From Acetobacteroides hydrogenigenes (GTDB lineage: Bacteria; Bacteroidota; Bacteroidia; Bacteroidales; ZOR0009): a stretch of 64,000 nt of DNA. This document shows, in pieces, positions 44,070 to 52,599 of the stretch. The notes below the pieces were generated by a model. It made no database searches. It saw nothing but the letters and a program-made list of their open reading frames with translations, and was not told the origin of the DNA. The stretch spans positions 1 through 64,000 of the forward strand of contig NZ_SLWB01000002.1 in the NCBI RefSeq assembly GCF_004340205.1, in the 5' to 3' direction. The position numbers and the translations under genes are program-made. Positions within the stretch are counted from its first letter, which is position 1. Each line of letters opens with the position of its first letter.

Positions 44070-44624
44070 GAACAGAGGGGAAAAGAGAAGAGAAAGCACG
44101 TCGGTGGGACGTGTGAGTTTAAGAGGTCTTTATAAATAGTAACAGTTGAGGTTTTGGACTTGGATCTTAACTTTTAGGTGAAATGCTTAACGGAATGAGG
44201 ATGCTACAGAGGGTAAAACCTCTGCCGAGTTTAGTTAAAGCAAGTCCGATTCTAGAAGTTGGTACTTGTAGCCTCAGTTGAGAGCGCAAAATCGTGGTTT
44301 CATTCAAGGCGCACACCCGTATTTAGAGTTTAAAGGCAGTAAGCCAAGGTTACGATGAAGTAATGATAACACGCTTGCTCTCAGTAATGATTATCAAACG
44401 AGGTATAAGATGCTAATGGAAGAATCCAATTGAGTATGCCGAATTTGCAGGCTGCGATAGATGTAATTTTCAGTAAATGGTTAAAAGTTAATTATCACGG
44501 TTAGATTGCAGAATGCAAGTTTTGGTTAACCCTTAAAATTTGTATATGGCAAATTTGAGAAACGAAGAATGTGAAACTTAGCGAGGCTACGATCTTAGAC
44601 GATGGTAGCCTCAATTTTTTGTGC
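44070..44624 (+). ncRNA. Candidate large structured RNA, unknown class
   Basis: About 555 bp without a usable reading frame contain many stems on the plus strand. CACGTC/GACGTG is at 44097-44114. GGACTTG (44156) pairs with CAAGTCC (44241), with TTAACT/AGTTAA nested inside and a CAGAGG/CCTCTG hairpin within that. TGAGAGC (44279) pairs with GCTCTCA (44376), with an ATCGT/ACGAT stem inside. TGATAA/TTATCA, TTGCA/TGCAA and AAATTTG/CAAATTT (44537-44557) follow. It ends in a strong terminator (GAGGCTAC ... GTAGCCTC, then TTTTTT). It lacks RNase P and tmRNA consensus elements. The 5' end is approximate. Confidence 0.45.
44583..44620 (+). terminator. Strong intrinsic terminator of the candidate RNA
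   Basis: GAGGCTAC pairs with GTAGCCTC across a 14-nt loop, followed by AATTTTTT. The T tract is only on the plus strand. Confidence 0.85.
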
Positions 44625-44650
44625 CTACTGGTAAGTCGACTTATTTGCAC

Positions 44651-44680
44651 AAAACAAAAAGGGAATCCAAATGGATTCCC
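44651..44680 (-). terminator. Terminator after the first tRNA-Lys
   Basis: GGGAATCCA/TGGATTCCC hairpin with TTTTTGTTTT on the minus strand. Confidence 0.8.
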
Positions 44681-44684
44681 TTTG

Positions 44685-44757
44685 TCGGTTCGGTGAGGAT
44701 CGAACTCACGACCCCATGATTAAGAGTCACGTGCTCTACCAACTGAGCTACGAACCG
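44685..44757 (-). tRNA. tRNA-Lys (CTT anticodon), copy 1
   Basis: Acceptor arms CGGTTCG/CGAACCG pair. The anticodon stem CGTGA/TCATG encloses CTCTTAA, giving CTT. The T-loop TTCGATC is present. CCA is not encoded. Its sequence is the same as copy 2. Confidence 0.95.
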
Positions 44758-44773
44758 TTCTTGATTACGGCTG

Positions 44774-44804
44774 CAAAGGTAACGTCTTTTTTTTAAAACG
44801 CAAA
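44774..44804 (-). promoter_or_regulatory. -33/-7 promoter of tRNA-Lys copy 1
   Basis: On the minus strand TTTG (44804-44801), a 19-nt spacer and TACCTTTG (44781-44774) match the Bacteroidota consensus fully. This is the clearest promoter in the window. Confidence 0.8.
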
Positions 44805-44896
44805 TATTCGCGCCCCAAATTGAATACTTTAATCGTATAAAAGCTGCTACAGCCTCGCGTACAATCACTATAAGCAGCATTGCTGCCTGCTTAAAC

Positions 44897-44923
44897 GCAA
44901 AAAGGGAATCCAAATGGATTCCC
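44897..44923 (-). terminator. Terminator after the second tRNA-Lys
   Basis: Same GGGAATCCA/TGGATTCCC hairpin as for copy 1, followed by TTTTTGC on the minus strand. Confidence 0.8.
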
Positions 44924-44928
44924 TTTTG

Positions 44929-45001
44929 TCGGTTCGGTGAGGATCGAACTCACGACCCCATGATTAAGAGTCACGTGCTCTACCAACTGAGCTACGAACC
45001 G
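44929..45001 (-). tRNA. tRNA-Lys (CTT anticodon), copy 2
   Basis: Same 73-nt sequence as copy 1, starting 244 bp further on, with its own promoter box and terminator. The pair looks like a tandem duplication of a whole transcription unit. Confidence 0.95.
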
Positions 45002-45016
45002 TTCTGATTACGGGTG

Positions 45017-45024
45017 CAAATGTA
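45017..45024 (-). promoter_or_regulatory. -7 promoter box for tRNA-Lys copy 2
   Basis: The minus strand reads TACATTTG, at the same distance from the tRNA as in copy 1. Confidence 0.65.
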
Positions 45025-45131
45025 GAGCATTTTTCCTCATACACAAACCACCCTAACGTTTTTTTAGAATAAAATGAGCACCATTACTCGTACCCTTTTT
45101 TGTACATTAGCTGCTCACAAACTATAGAATA

Positions 45132-46169
45132 ATGAGCAAGAAGATTTTAGTAACGGGGGGAACTGGGTTTATTGGCTCACATACTACCGTAGAGCTCCAA
45201 AATTCGGGCTATGAAGTAGTAATTGTAGACAACCTTTCGAACTCGGAGGCAAACGTTGTAGATGCCATTGCACAGATCACAGGCAAAAAACCTGCATTCG
45301 AGCAGGTAGACTGTACTGATAAGGCAGCCATGAAGAATGTTTTTGAGAAGCATGGCCCAATAGAAGCAATCATCCACTTTGCAGCCAGTAAGGCAGTAGG
45401 CGAATCGGTTGAGAAGCCTCTTCTCTACTACCGCAACAACATCGGATCTCTGATCAACCTTCTTGAGCTCATGAAGGATTTCAAGTGCAACAACATCGTA
45501 TTCTCGTCGTCGTGTACCGTATACGGACAGCCCGATCAGCTGCCAGTAACCGAACAAGCATCAATCAAAAAGGCTGAATCGCCTTACGGCAACACCAAAC
45601 AAATTTGCGAAGAAATACTTGTTGATACCACCAATGCGGAACCTTGGCTTCAAGCCATTGCGCTTCGCTACTTCAACCCAATTGGTGCGCACCCCTCAAC
45701 TCTTATTGGTGAGCTTCCTATTGGTGTTCCTGCCAACCTTATACCATTTGTTACGCAAACAGCCATTGGCATTCGCGAGCAACTTTCGGTATTTGGCGAT
45801 GACTACAACACCCCTGACGGCTCGTGCATCCGCGACTATATTAACGTGGTTGACCTTGCCAAGGCTCACGTAGTAGCAGTAAACCGCATGTTCGAGAAGA
45901 AGAACAAGTCTAACTACGAATTCTTCAATATCGGAACAGGAAGAGGCTTGTCAGTTCTTGAGATTGTAGATATCTTCCAAAAGGTAGCTGGAGTAAAGCT
46001 CAACTACAAGATTGTGGGTCGCAGAAGCGGCGATATTGAGCAGGTTTGGGCAGACACCTCCTATGCCAACAATGAACTTGGATGGAAAGCCCAAGAGTCG
46101 GTAGAAGACACCCTTCTCTCTGCTTGGAAATGGCAATTGAAGCTCAAAGAAAAGGAAGAAAGCAAATAA
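45132..46169 (+). CDS. galE: UDP-glucose 4-epimerase
   Basis: A 345-residue extended SDR that interconverts UDP-glucose and UDP-galactose. NAD motif GGTGFIGSH is at 8-16, catalytic YGNTK (YxxxK) near 151-155, and the conserved RYFNPIGAHPS near 180-190. Length and motifs are typical of GalE. rfbB follows with its own promoter, so the two sugar-nucleotide genes form a small surface-polysaccharide cluster. Confidence 0.95.
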   Translation: MSKKILVTGGTGFIGSHTTVELQNSGYEVVIVDNLSNSEANVVDAIAQITGKKPAFEQVDCTDKAAMKNVFEKHGPIEAIIHFAASKAVGESVEKPLLYYRNNIGSLINLLELMKDFKCNNIVFSSSCTVYGQPDQLPVTEQASIKKAESPYGNTKQICEEILVDTTNAEPWLQAIALRYFNPIGAHPSTLIGELPIGVPANLIPFVTQTAIGIREQLSVFGDDYNTPDGSCIRDYINVVDLAKAHVVAVNRMFEKKNKSNYEFFNIGTGRGLSVLEIVDIFQKVAGVKLNYKIVGRRSGDIEQVWADTSYANNELGWKAQESVEDTLLSAWKWQLKLKEKEESK

Positions 46170-46173
46170 GCAT

Positions 46174-46181
46174 TATATTTG
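46174..46181 (+). promoter_or_regulatory. -7 promoter box for rfbB
   Basis: TATATTTG, exact to TAnnTTTG, just after the galE stop and about 100 bp before the rfbB ATG. Confidence 0.6.
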
Positions 46182-46194
46182 CCTCATAGAACAA

Positions 46195-46239
46195 TAACGT
46201 CAGTTCGAAAGTATTTTTTCTTATACCGAACTGACGTTA
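46195..46239 (+). promoter_or_regulatory. Leader hairpin between the rfbB promoter and start codon
   Basis: TAACGTCAGTTCG pairs perfectly with CGAACTGACGTTA (13 bp) over a 19-nt loop that contains a T run. There is no T tract after the stem, so it is not a standard terminator. It may control mRNA stability or be an operator. Confidence 0.45.
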
Positions 46240-46280
46240 ATATTAACTGGATGTTTGAAACGTTACAATCATCATTAGCT

Positions 46281-47333
46281 ATGAGAACAATAGTGGTTAC
46301 CGGAGGTGCCGGATTCATTGGATCGCATGTAGTGAGGCTACTGGTCAACAAGTACCCCAACTACCGTATCATAAACTACGACAAGCTAACATATGCGGGC
46401 AATCTCGAAAACCTTAAGGATGTAGAGAATGCGCCCAACTACCGCTTTGTAAAGGGTGATATCTGCGATGCCCAACTTCTTGAAAAGCTTTTTGAAGAAG
46501 AAAATGTGAACGCAGTAATCCATCTTGCTGCCGAATCGCACGTTGATAGGTCGATTACCAACCCAATGGAATTTATCCAAACCAACATCGTAGGTACGGT
46601 TACCCTACTCAACGTAGCAAAAAGCAAATGGGCTGATAACTTTGAGGACAAGCTATTCTACCACGTATCCACCGACGAGGTATACGGATCACTTGGCGAA
46701 ACTGGATACTTCTACGAGACTACCTCGTACGATCCTCGTAGCCCCTATTCGGCATCGAAGGCTAGTTCCGACCATTTGGTTATGGCCTACCACCACACCT
46801 TTGGTCTTCCAGTCATAATATCGAACTGCTCGAACAACTATGGGCCAAACCAGTTCCCCGAGAAGCTCATACCGCTTGTTATCAACAACATTAAAAAAGG
46901 TAAGCCGCTTCCAGTATATGGTAAGGGAGAAAACGTTCGCGATTGGCTATACGTTGTTGACCATGCAAGAGCCATCGATATGATTTTCCACAACGGAAAG
47001 ATTGGCCAAACCTACAACATTGGAGGCCACAACGAGTGGAAAAACATCGACCTGATTAAGGTTCTTTGTAGGGTTATGGATAAAAAGATGGGCAACCCCG
47101 AAGGTAGTGCCGAAAAGTTGATTACCTACGTTAAGGACAGAGCAGGCCACGACTTACGTTACGCAATAGATGCAACCAAGATTAAGGATGAACTTGGCTG
47201 GTTGCCATCACTACAGTTCGAGGAAGGTATCGAGAAAACGGTTGATTGGTACCTTGCCAATAACGAGTGGCTTGAGAATATCGTATCGGGCGAATACGAG
47301 AGGTACTACTCTGCCCAGTACGAGAAACGATAA
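46281..47333 (+). CDS. rfbB: dTDP-glucose 4,6-dehydratase
   Basis: A 350-residue extended SDR that makes dTDP-4-keto-6-deoxyglucose for rhamnose and related sugars. Motifs: GGAGFIGSH (7-15), STDEVYG near 130, catalytic YSASK, and NCSNNYGPNQFPEKLIP, typical of RmlB. The ATG at 46281 (MRTIVVTGG) is used; the frame extends 34 codons upstream through the promoter and leader hairpin. The other rml genes are not in this window. Confidence 0.94.
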   Translation: MRTIVVTGGAGFIGSHVVRLLVNKYPNYRIINYDKLTYAGNLENLKDVENAPNYRFVKGDICDAQLLEKLFEEENVNAVIHLAAESHVDRSITNPMEFIQTNIVGTVTLLNVAKSKWADNFEDKLFYHVSTDEVYGSLGETGYFYETTSYDPRSPYSASKASSDHLVMAYHHTFGLPVIISNCSNNYGPNQFPEKLIPLVINNIKKGKPLPVYGKGENVRDWLYVVDHARAIDMIFHNGKIGQTYNIGGHNEWKNIDLIKVLCRVMDKKMGNPEGSAEKLITYVKDRAGHDLRYAIDATKIKDELGWLPSLQFEEGIEKTVDWYLANNEWLENIVSGEYERYYSAQYEKR

Positions 47334-47352
47334 CGATTAAAACAGTATAAAT

Positions 47353-47382
47353 AAAAAAGAGGGCTATGCCCTCTTTTTTATT
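47353..47382. terminator. Bidirectional terminator between rfbB and the DUF4270 gene
   Basis: AAAAGAGGG pairs with CCCTCTTTT, with A and T tracts on both sides. Confidence 0.85.
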
Positions 47383-48814
47383 TGCTGTATGTTATTACAA
47401 GCTTGATATGGTTGGATTTTCCTGGCTTCCCTAATATTACTTGATTAGGAACAGAAAGGAAATCGCTTGTAGGCTCTGCATAGTTAGTTCCGTAAGAACT
47501 TTGACTGCTGTATAAGCTGGCAGGCACACCTGCATATAGGTACAATTCCTTGGGGTATGAAGAATCTCGCATTGCATTCTTAAAGTAGGTTGTAATATTT
47601 AAGGAATACAACCTTCTACTACGATTATAGAATGCATTTGTAGAGACATCCTTAAAAGTTGCCATATCAGGAACAAAAAGCATAACATCCTTTTTATCAA
47701 TCGACTTGGAATAATAAGCTGTTATTGCCATAGGCATCTTAGGATAGCTAAGTTCTCCATTAGGGAAGAAAGGCTCTACAATAAGTTCTGCCCTGTGTAT
47801 TTTATAGTTTTTATTCTCCCATAATGCAACCGAAGCCTTGTTGAATTTAATCATAGTTCGCAAGCCACCTAATCCTTGAAGATAAACCAAGTCCTGAGGA
47901 GTTGGATTGGCATTATTTGAGAAATCAGGGTTGATATTCGTTGGCCTATATGGGCTAGTTCCATTATATACGTGTTCTATAATGCAAAACTTTCGAAGAG
48001 TTGTTCCAATTAAGAACGGCATACGCACAGATGAATCCTTATTTACCTTTCCTTCCACTTTGAAATAAAGGTGCATTCTAGAAGATGTATCTGAAAAATC
48101 AACACCGTTTAAACCTCCACCTGCAGAGAGTTTACTATTTTCAATATACAAACCTTTAAAATAATCCAAGAACACATCGTAATTTGTAAATTTAGAGGTG
48201 TCTATATTGCTGTTAAATAACTTATTGATAAAATCGGTGCTTATTCTTATACGAACAACCCCATTCCCCTTTCTGCTGTATGCTATTGCAGATGGTTTAA
48301 GATCTTTATTTACACTTATAGAAGGAACCTCTATGCTATCCTTAATGTTATAGTTAGAGTAGTAAGAAGAGTCGCTACGTACCTTCTTCTTCATCTGGTA
48401 AACCGTAAGATACTGAAGAGCTAGCGAGTCTCCAACACCACCTTTCAGTTTAAGGGTAAGTACAAGGGAATCTATTTTTCCACTTATGTTCTTAGCGTAC
48501 TTTTTATAATCCAGAAGAGATGACGGAACAAATTGAGTTACAACACTAGAGTTTATTTGTCCAAAAACGGGATCATTATACGACCCTAGGTAGCATTTCC
48601 CCGATAGGGTGCTAGAATAAATGCTATCCGTAGACACAGTGTAGGCATCTATAGCAAAAGAAGAGTCTATTGACACACCACTCTTTTGGCTTGGATCAAT
48701 AAAGTCATCACCCAAACTATTATCAACATCCGTACAAGCATTAAAGCTGAGAGCCAACGATGCAAGTACTCCCAAAAAGAAAATCCTACTATGCGTTATC
48801 AAAAATTTGATCAT
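47378..48814 (-). CDS. DUF4270-family lipoprotein
   Basis: A 478-residue lipoprotein with a signal peptide and lipobox SFNAC, followed by TDVDNSLGDDFIDP, the usual N-terminus of DUF4270 proteins. The rest is beta-rich. These proteins are found beside GT5-like glycogen synthase genes in Bacteroidota, as here; the 26-bp overlap with that gene indicates coupled translation. Likely outer-membrane or surface located; function unknown. The ATG at 48814 is chosen for the signal peptide. Confidence 0.85.
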   Translation of the reverse strand: MIKFLITHSRIFFLGVLASLALSFNACTDVDNSLGDDFIDPSQKSGVSIDSSFAIDAYTVSTDSIYSSTLSGKCYLGSYNDPVFGQINSSVVTQFVPSSLLDYKKYAKNISGKIDSLVLTLKLKGGVGDSLALQYLTVYQMKKKVRSDSSYYSNYNIKDSIEVPSISVNKDLKPSAIAYSRKGNGVVRIRISTDFINKLFNSNIDTSKFTNYDVFLDYFKGLYIENSKLSAGGGLNGVDFSDTSSRMHLYFKVEGKVNKDSSVRMPFLIGTTLRKFCIIEHVYNGTSPYRPTNINPDFSNNANPTPQDLVYLQGLGGLRTMIKFNKASVALWENKNYKIHRAELIVEPFFPNGELSYPKMPMAITAYYSKSIDKKDVMLFVPDMATFKDVSTNAFYNRSRRLYSLNITTYFKNAMRDSSYPKELYLYAGVPASLYSSQSSYGTNYAEPTSDFLSVPNQVILGKPGKSNHIKLVITYSK

Positions 48815-49601
48815 AAAAATCTGTATAAGCTTCAACATAATTCTCCATCCCCTGATACTCCAGCACTGGCTTATCGCAGGCTTTAAGGAATTCGGCAACT
48901 TCGCCATTAATCGCACTGCTACCTATAATCATCCCATCAGAATACTTATAGGCAAACTTAATAAGATTAACGTAAGTTGGGTCGGTTAATTGTTCTACAT
49001 CCTTGTTTTTTATGCCTTCGAGGATAACTTTTTTCTTAAAGTTGGGATCGAGAGGTGTTGGAAACTCATCGTTATAGACCGTAAATACCACCTTTGTATT
49101 AGCAAAAAGAGGATCTTCTTTAAATAACTTCTTTACGTAGAGCGGAACTAAACAGGTAAACCATCCTTGGCAGTGAATAACATCTGGCGACCAGCGCAAC
49201 TTTCGAACAGTTTCGAGCACCCCCCTAGCATAAAAAATTGCACGTTCATCGTTGTCATCGAAGAATTTACCATCTTCGTCTTTAAGAGTTTGCTTGCGAT
49301 GGAAGTAGTCTTCGTTATCAATAAAGTAAACCTGCATGCGAGCTGCAGGAATTGATGCTACCTTTATGATAAGAGGATGGTCGGTATCATTAATTATGAG
49401 GTTCATTCCCGATAAGCGAATTACCTCATGTAGCTGGTTACGGCGCTCATTTATAGAGCCAAACCTTGGCATAAATGTCCGAATCTCTTTTCCTTGCTCT
49501 TGCACCCCTTGGGGTAGATAACGACATAGTATGGAAATATCGTTCTCTGGTAAATAAGGCGTAATTTCCGTACTCACAAAAAGTACCCTACTGCTTTTCA
49601 T
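48789..49601 (-). CDS. Short glycogen/starch-synthase-like protein (GT5 N-terminal domain)
   Basis: A 270-residue protein matching only the N-terminal Rossmann half of GT5 glycogen synthases (FVSTEITPYLPENDISILCRYLP at the start split as usual, VIHCQGWFTCLVPLYVKK, VVFTVYNDEF). The typical KTGGL is missing and the C-terminal GT-B half is absent, so it is probably not a full synthase. This short form is conserved next to DUF4270 and panC in Bacteroidota. A TACCTTTG box is at 49635-49642. Confidence 0.8.
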   Translation of the reverse strand: MKSSRVLFVSTEITPYLPENDISILCRYLPQGVQEQGKEIRTFMPRFGSINERRNQLHEVIRLSGMNLIINDTDHPLIIKVASIPAARMQVYFIDNEDYFHRKQTLKDEDGKFFDDNDERAIFYARGVLETVRKLRWSPDVIHCQGWFTCLVPLYVKKLFKEDPLFANTKVVFTVYNDEFPTPLDPNFKKKVILEGIKNKDVEQLTDPTYVNLIKFAYKYSDGMIIGSSAINGEVAEFLKACDKPVLEYQGMENYVEAYTDFYDQIFDNA

Positions 49602-49634
49602 CTTTTTCAGGTCTAACTATGGAGAAAGTAGCTA

Positions 49635-49642
49635 CAAAGGTA
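49635..49642 (-). promoter_or_regulatory. -7 promoter box for the GT5-like/DUF4270 operon
   Basis: The minus strand reads TACCTTTG, 34 bp before the ATG. Confidence 0.65.
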
Positions 49643-49743
49643 GCTATTTTTCTTGACCTTATAAAGAGGAATGTAAAAGTAGCTTAACCTGCTTTAGCTG
49701 AAAAAGAAGCGGCTGCTATTGGAATGTATTGTTGGGATAATGG

Positions 49744-49751
49744 TATATTTG
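49744..49751 (+). promoter_or_regulatory. -7 promoter box for panC
   Basis: TATATTTG, exact to TAnnTTTG, 17 bp before the ATG. It stands divergent to the GT5-like promoter. Confidence 0.65.
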
Positions 49752-49767
49752 CCGAAATTTTTTTTCA

Positions 49768-50610
49768 ATGAAGGTTGTTAGGACAGCTGCAGAGCTCGAC
49801 CAAGAGGTGGCGAATCAAAGAAAGAATGGACAAACCATTGGGTTTGTACCAACTATGGGTGCGCTGCATGTTGGGCATATCTCGCTAGTGAACAAATGCT
49901 TGACTGACGGATGCTACACGGTTTGCAGCATCTTCGTGAACCCAACTCAATTTAACGATAAGAACGACCTAAAAAACTACCCGCGCATGCCCGAGCAGGA
50001 TTTGGCCCTACTCGAAGAGCGTGGAGTTCACCTTGTTTTTATGCCATCGGTAGAGGAAATGTACCCCGAGACCGATACCAGAACGTTTGATTTTGGATCT
50101 ATAGATAAGGTAATGGAGGGGGCTAAGCGTCCCGGCCATTTTAACGGAGTGGCTCAGGTAGTAAGCAAGCTTTTTACTATGGTTCAGCCCGATAAGGCAT
50201 ACTTTGGAGAAAAGGACTTCCAGCAGGTTGCCATTATCAATGCAATGGTAAAGCAGCATGGGTTTAAGGTAGAAATCGTTCGCTGCCCAATAGTTCGCGA
50301 TACCGATGGATTGGCGTTGAGCTCGCGCAACATGCTCCTTAACGCGCAACAGCGTAAAAGCGCACCTACTATATATAGAGCGTTAAGTGACGCTAAGTTG
50401 CTTGGCACCTCTACCTCGATTGAAGAAATCAAGGAAAAGGTGATGGCTCAGGTAAACGCCGACAGCGAGCTGGAGGTAGAGTACTTCGACGTGGTTGATG
50501 CAGACTCGCTGCAGAGCCTTACATCGTGGGAGGAGTCCAACAACATTTTTGGCTGTATTGCCGTAAAAGTAGGTGCAATCCGCCTAATCGATAACATCAG
50601 ACTAAAGTAA
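49768..50610 (+). CDS. panC: Pantothenate synthetase
   Basis: A 280-residue enzyme that joins pantoate and beta-alanine with ATP. The nucleotidyltransferase HIGH motif is [14 protein letters not shown] (about 28-41), with FVNPTQF, KDFQQV and LALSSRN further on. Length is typical. panD follows 5 bp later and supplies beta-alanine, so the two act in one pathway. Confidence 0.96.
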   Translation: MKVVRTAAELDQEVANQRKNGQTIGFVPTMGALHVGHISLVNKCLTDGCYTVCSIFVNPTQFNDKNDLKNYPRMPEQDLALLEERGVHLVFMPSVEEMYPETDTRTFDFGSIDKVMEGAKRPGHFNGVAQVVSKLFTMVQPDKAYFGEKDFQQVAIINAMVKQHGFKVEIVRCPIVRDTDGLALSSRNMLLNAQQRKSAPTIYRALSDAKLLGTSTSIEEIKEKVMAQVNADSELEVEYFDVVDADSLQSLTSWEESNNIFGCIAVKVGAIRLIDNIRLK

Positions 50611-50615
50611 AAACC

Positions 50616-50966
50616 ATGTATATAGAGGTTGTAAAATCGAAAATTCACCGCGTTAAGGTTACTGAAGCAAACCTCAACTATGTTGGCAGCATCACCATAG
50701 ATGAAGATCTTTTGATTGCTTCCAATATTATCGAAAACGAAAAGGTTCAAATTGTAAACGTAAACAACGGTGAGCGACTTGAAACCTACGTTATTAAGGG
50801 GGAAAAGGGAAGTGGCGCCATCTGCCTAAATGGAGCAGCAGCTCGTAAGGCCGAAGTTGGCGATGTGCTCATCATCATCTCATACGCTACCTTGGATTTC
50901 GAAGAGGCAAAATCCTTCAAACCTTGGATTGTATTCCCCGATACAGAGACGAACCGCATCATCTAA
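50616..50966 (+). CDS. panD: Aspartate 1-decarboxylase
   Basis: A 116-residue pro-enzyme that makes beta-alanine from aspartate. The self-cleavage site is in YVGSITID, where the Gly-Ser bond (about residues 24-25) yields the pyruvoyl group. [13 protein letters not shown] and [11 protein letters not shown] are conserved. It sits in an operon between panC and a UPF0104 gene. Confidence 0.96.
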   Translation: MYIEVVKSKIHRVKVTEANLNYVGSITIDEDLLIASNIIENEKVQIVNVNNGERLETYVIKGEKGSGAICLNGAAARKAEVGDVLIIISYATLDFEEAKSFKPWIVFPDTETNRII

Positions 50967-50978
50967 TACACCCATAAT

Positions 50979-52019
50979 TTGAAAAAAGGAGCTCTCCTCA
51001 GAGGAATAAACATCATTCTATTCTTTGGGTTAGGCGTAGTGCTCATGTACTTCGCCTTCAAGAATGTTGAGTTTAGCTTTCTGATGGAGGGACTGAGCAA
51101 GGCCAACTACTCGTGGTTGGTGATATCGCTTCTGGTGGGCATCGTTGCCTTTTTGGCGCGTGCCCTACGCTGGAGGCTGCTCATCGAGCCGCTCGGATAC
51201 CGTCCTACGGTGATGAATGCGTTTCACGCCATTACCATTGGCTACCTTGCCAACTTTGCCTTTCCGAGAGCTGGTGAGGTGTCTCGATGCGGCGTTCTTC
51301 GTAAAACCGAGAAGATTCCATTTGAATCGTTGATCGGCACCGTTATAGTAGAGCGCACATTCGATCTGCTATGCCTTTTGATACTACTAGTCACCGTATT
51401 CTTTCTCAAAGTAGACTTCTTTGGGAAGTTTATATACGATACCGCGCTGCTTCCTATCACCAAGAAGTTTGCGGGTTTTGGCGGCAGCTACCTTGCGTTT
51501 CTGATCGTAATACTTCCCATCATTATAGCTCTTTTTGTTGCTTACATCTTCCGGTATAAGCTTATTCGGTTTGGCATTATACGTAAAATGATACGGCTGG
51601 CAAGAGGCGTTATCAAGGGACTAAAAACAGGCTTTACCATGGAGCGCAGACTCGAGTTCCTGCTCTTCACCCTACTTATTTGGGCATCGTACCTCACTAT
51701 GACCTGGGTAATTTTCTATACGCTACCCGCCACTAGCTCGCTCGGTTTTGTTGATGCGCTATTCATACTAGCCATTAGCAGCATTGGTATGACGGTTCCG
51801 GTACAGGGTGGTTTTGGAGCGTTCCACATCATTGTAGCAACGGGGCTTACCATGTACGGCATTTCGCGCGAAGATGGACTGCTATACGCAACAATTTCTC
51901 ACGAATCTCAGACCATCATGACTATCATTATTGGAGTAATTTCGCTATCTTACCTCTTCTTTAAGAAACGAAATAACCCAGTAATAGCCACCAGTCATGA
52001 ACAAGTTCAAGAACGTTAG
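50979..52019 (+). CDS. UPF0104/LPG_synthase_TM-family membrane protein
   Basis: A 346-residue protein with about eight transmembrane helices, including FFGLGVVLMYFAF, LVGIVAFLARALRWR and GYLANFAFPRAGEV, the UPF0104/LPG_synthase_TM (DUF2156-lacking) pattern. It may flip or modify lipids; the exact role is unknown. The start is TTG at 50979, since the next Met lies inside the first helix. It ends inside the next gene (23-bp overlap). Confidence 0.8.
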   Translation: MKKGALLRGINIILFFGLGVVLMYFAFKNVEFSFLMEGLSKANYSWLVISLLVGIVAFLARALRWRLLIEPLGYRPTVMNAFHAITIGYLANFAFPRAGEVSRCGVLRKTEKIPFESLIGTVIVERTFDLLCLLILLVTVFFLKVDFFGKFIYDTALLPITKKFAGFGGSYLAFLIVILPIIIALFVAYIFRYKLIRFGIIRKMIRLARGVIKGLKTGFTMERRLEFLLFTLLIWASYLTMTWVIFYTLPATSSLGFVDALFILAISSIGMTVPVQGGFGAFHIIVATGLTMYGISREDGLLYATISHESQTIMTIIIGVISLSYLFFKKRNNPVIATSHEQVQER

Positions 52020-52488
52020 CAAAAAGGTGGTAGACCAGCAGGAGCTAAGCCGCTTGGTCGCCATGTGGAACCTTCTCGGGAAAAAGATCGTCTTTACCGA
52101 CGGTTGCTTTGACATCCTTCATCGTGGACATGTTGAGTACCTAACGCAGGCCGCAAGCAAAGGCGATGTTCTGATTGTTGGGCTACATTCCGATGCCTCG
52201 GTAGCTCGTCTTAAAGGAGAAGGACGTCCGATCCAAAGCCAGGAAAATCGCGCACTAATTGTAGCCTCACTCTCGTATGTTGATGCCGTTATCATTCTTG
52301 ATGAAGACTCGCCTTACAACCTTATCAAGCTGATTAAGCCCGATGTGCTGGTTAAAGGTGCCGATAAGCTCCCCAAGGATATTGTTGGCTATGACATTGT
52401 TTCGGCAAGGGGAGGCAGCGTAATTGCACTCGACATCAAGGAGGGTACCACCGAAAAGCTCATCGACCGAATAAAGCTTACCCCATAA
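51997..52488 (+). CDS. D-glycero-beta-D-manno-heptose 1-phosphate adenylyltransferase
   Basis: A 163-residue nucleotidyltransferase equal to the C-terminal half of HldE (RfaE2). The HIGH-type motif is TDGCFDILHRGHVEYL (about 34-49), and GRPIQSQENRA and VKGADKL are conserved. It would activate heptose for LPS core or similar glycans. The kinase half is not visible nearby. It overlaps the upstream gene by 23 bp. A terminator follows. Confidence 0.88.
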   Translation: MNKFKNVSKKVVDQQELSRLVAMWNLLGKKIVFTDGCFDILHRGHVEYLTQAASKGDVLIVGLHSDASVARLKGEGRPIQSQENRALIVASLSYVDAVIILDEDSPYNLIKLIKPDVLVKGADKLPKDIVGYDIVSARGGSVIALDIKEGTTEKLIDRIKLTP

Positions 52489-52510
52489 AAGAAACTCAAA
52501 TACCAATCTG

Positions 52511-52553
52511 ACAAAATGGATTTTGCCATCAACGGTAGAATCCATTTTTTTTC
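52511..52553 (+). terminator. Intrinsic terminator after the heptose adenylyltransferase gene
   Basis: AATGGATT pairs with AATCCATT and is followed by eight T. Confidence 0.8.
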
Positions 52554-52599
52554 GTGTATCTTAGTCGAACTAACGCTCAATTAACATAACCAAACATCC

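Noticed and set aside
44070-44624. RNase P RNA or tmRNA
   Set aside because: The GAGGAAAGTCC element of RNase P and the tRNA-like ends of tmRNA are absent.
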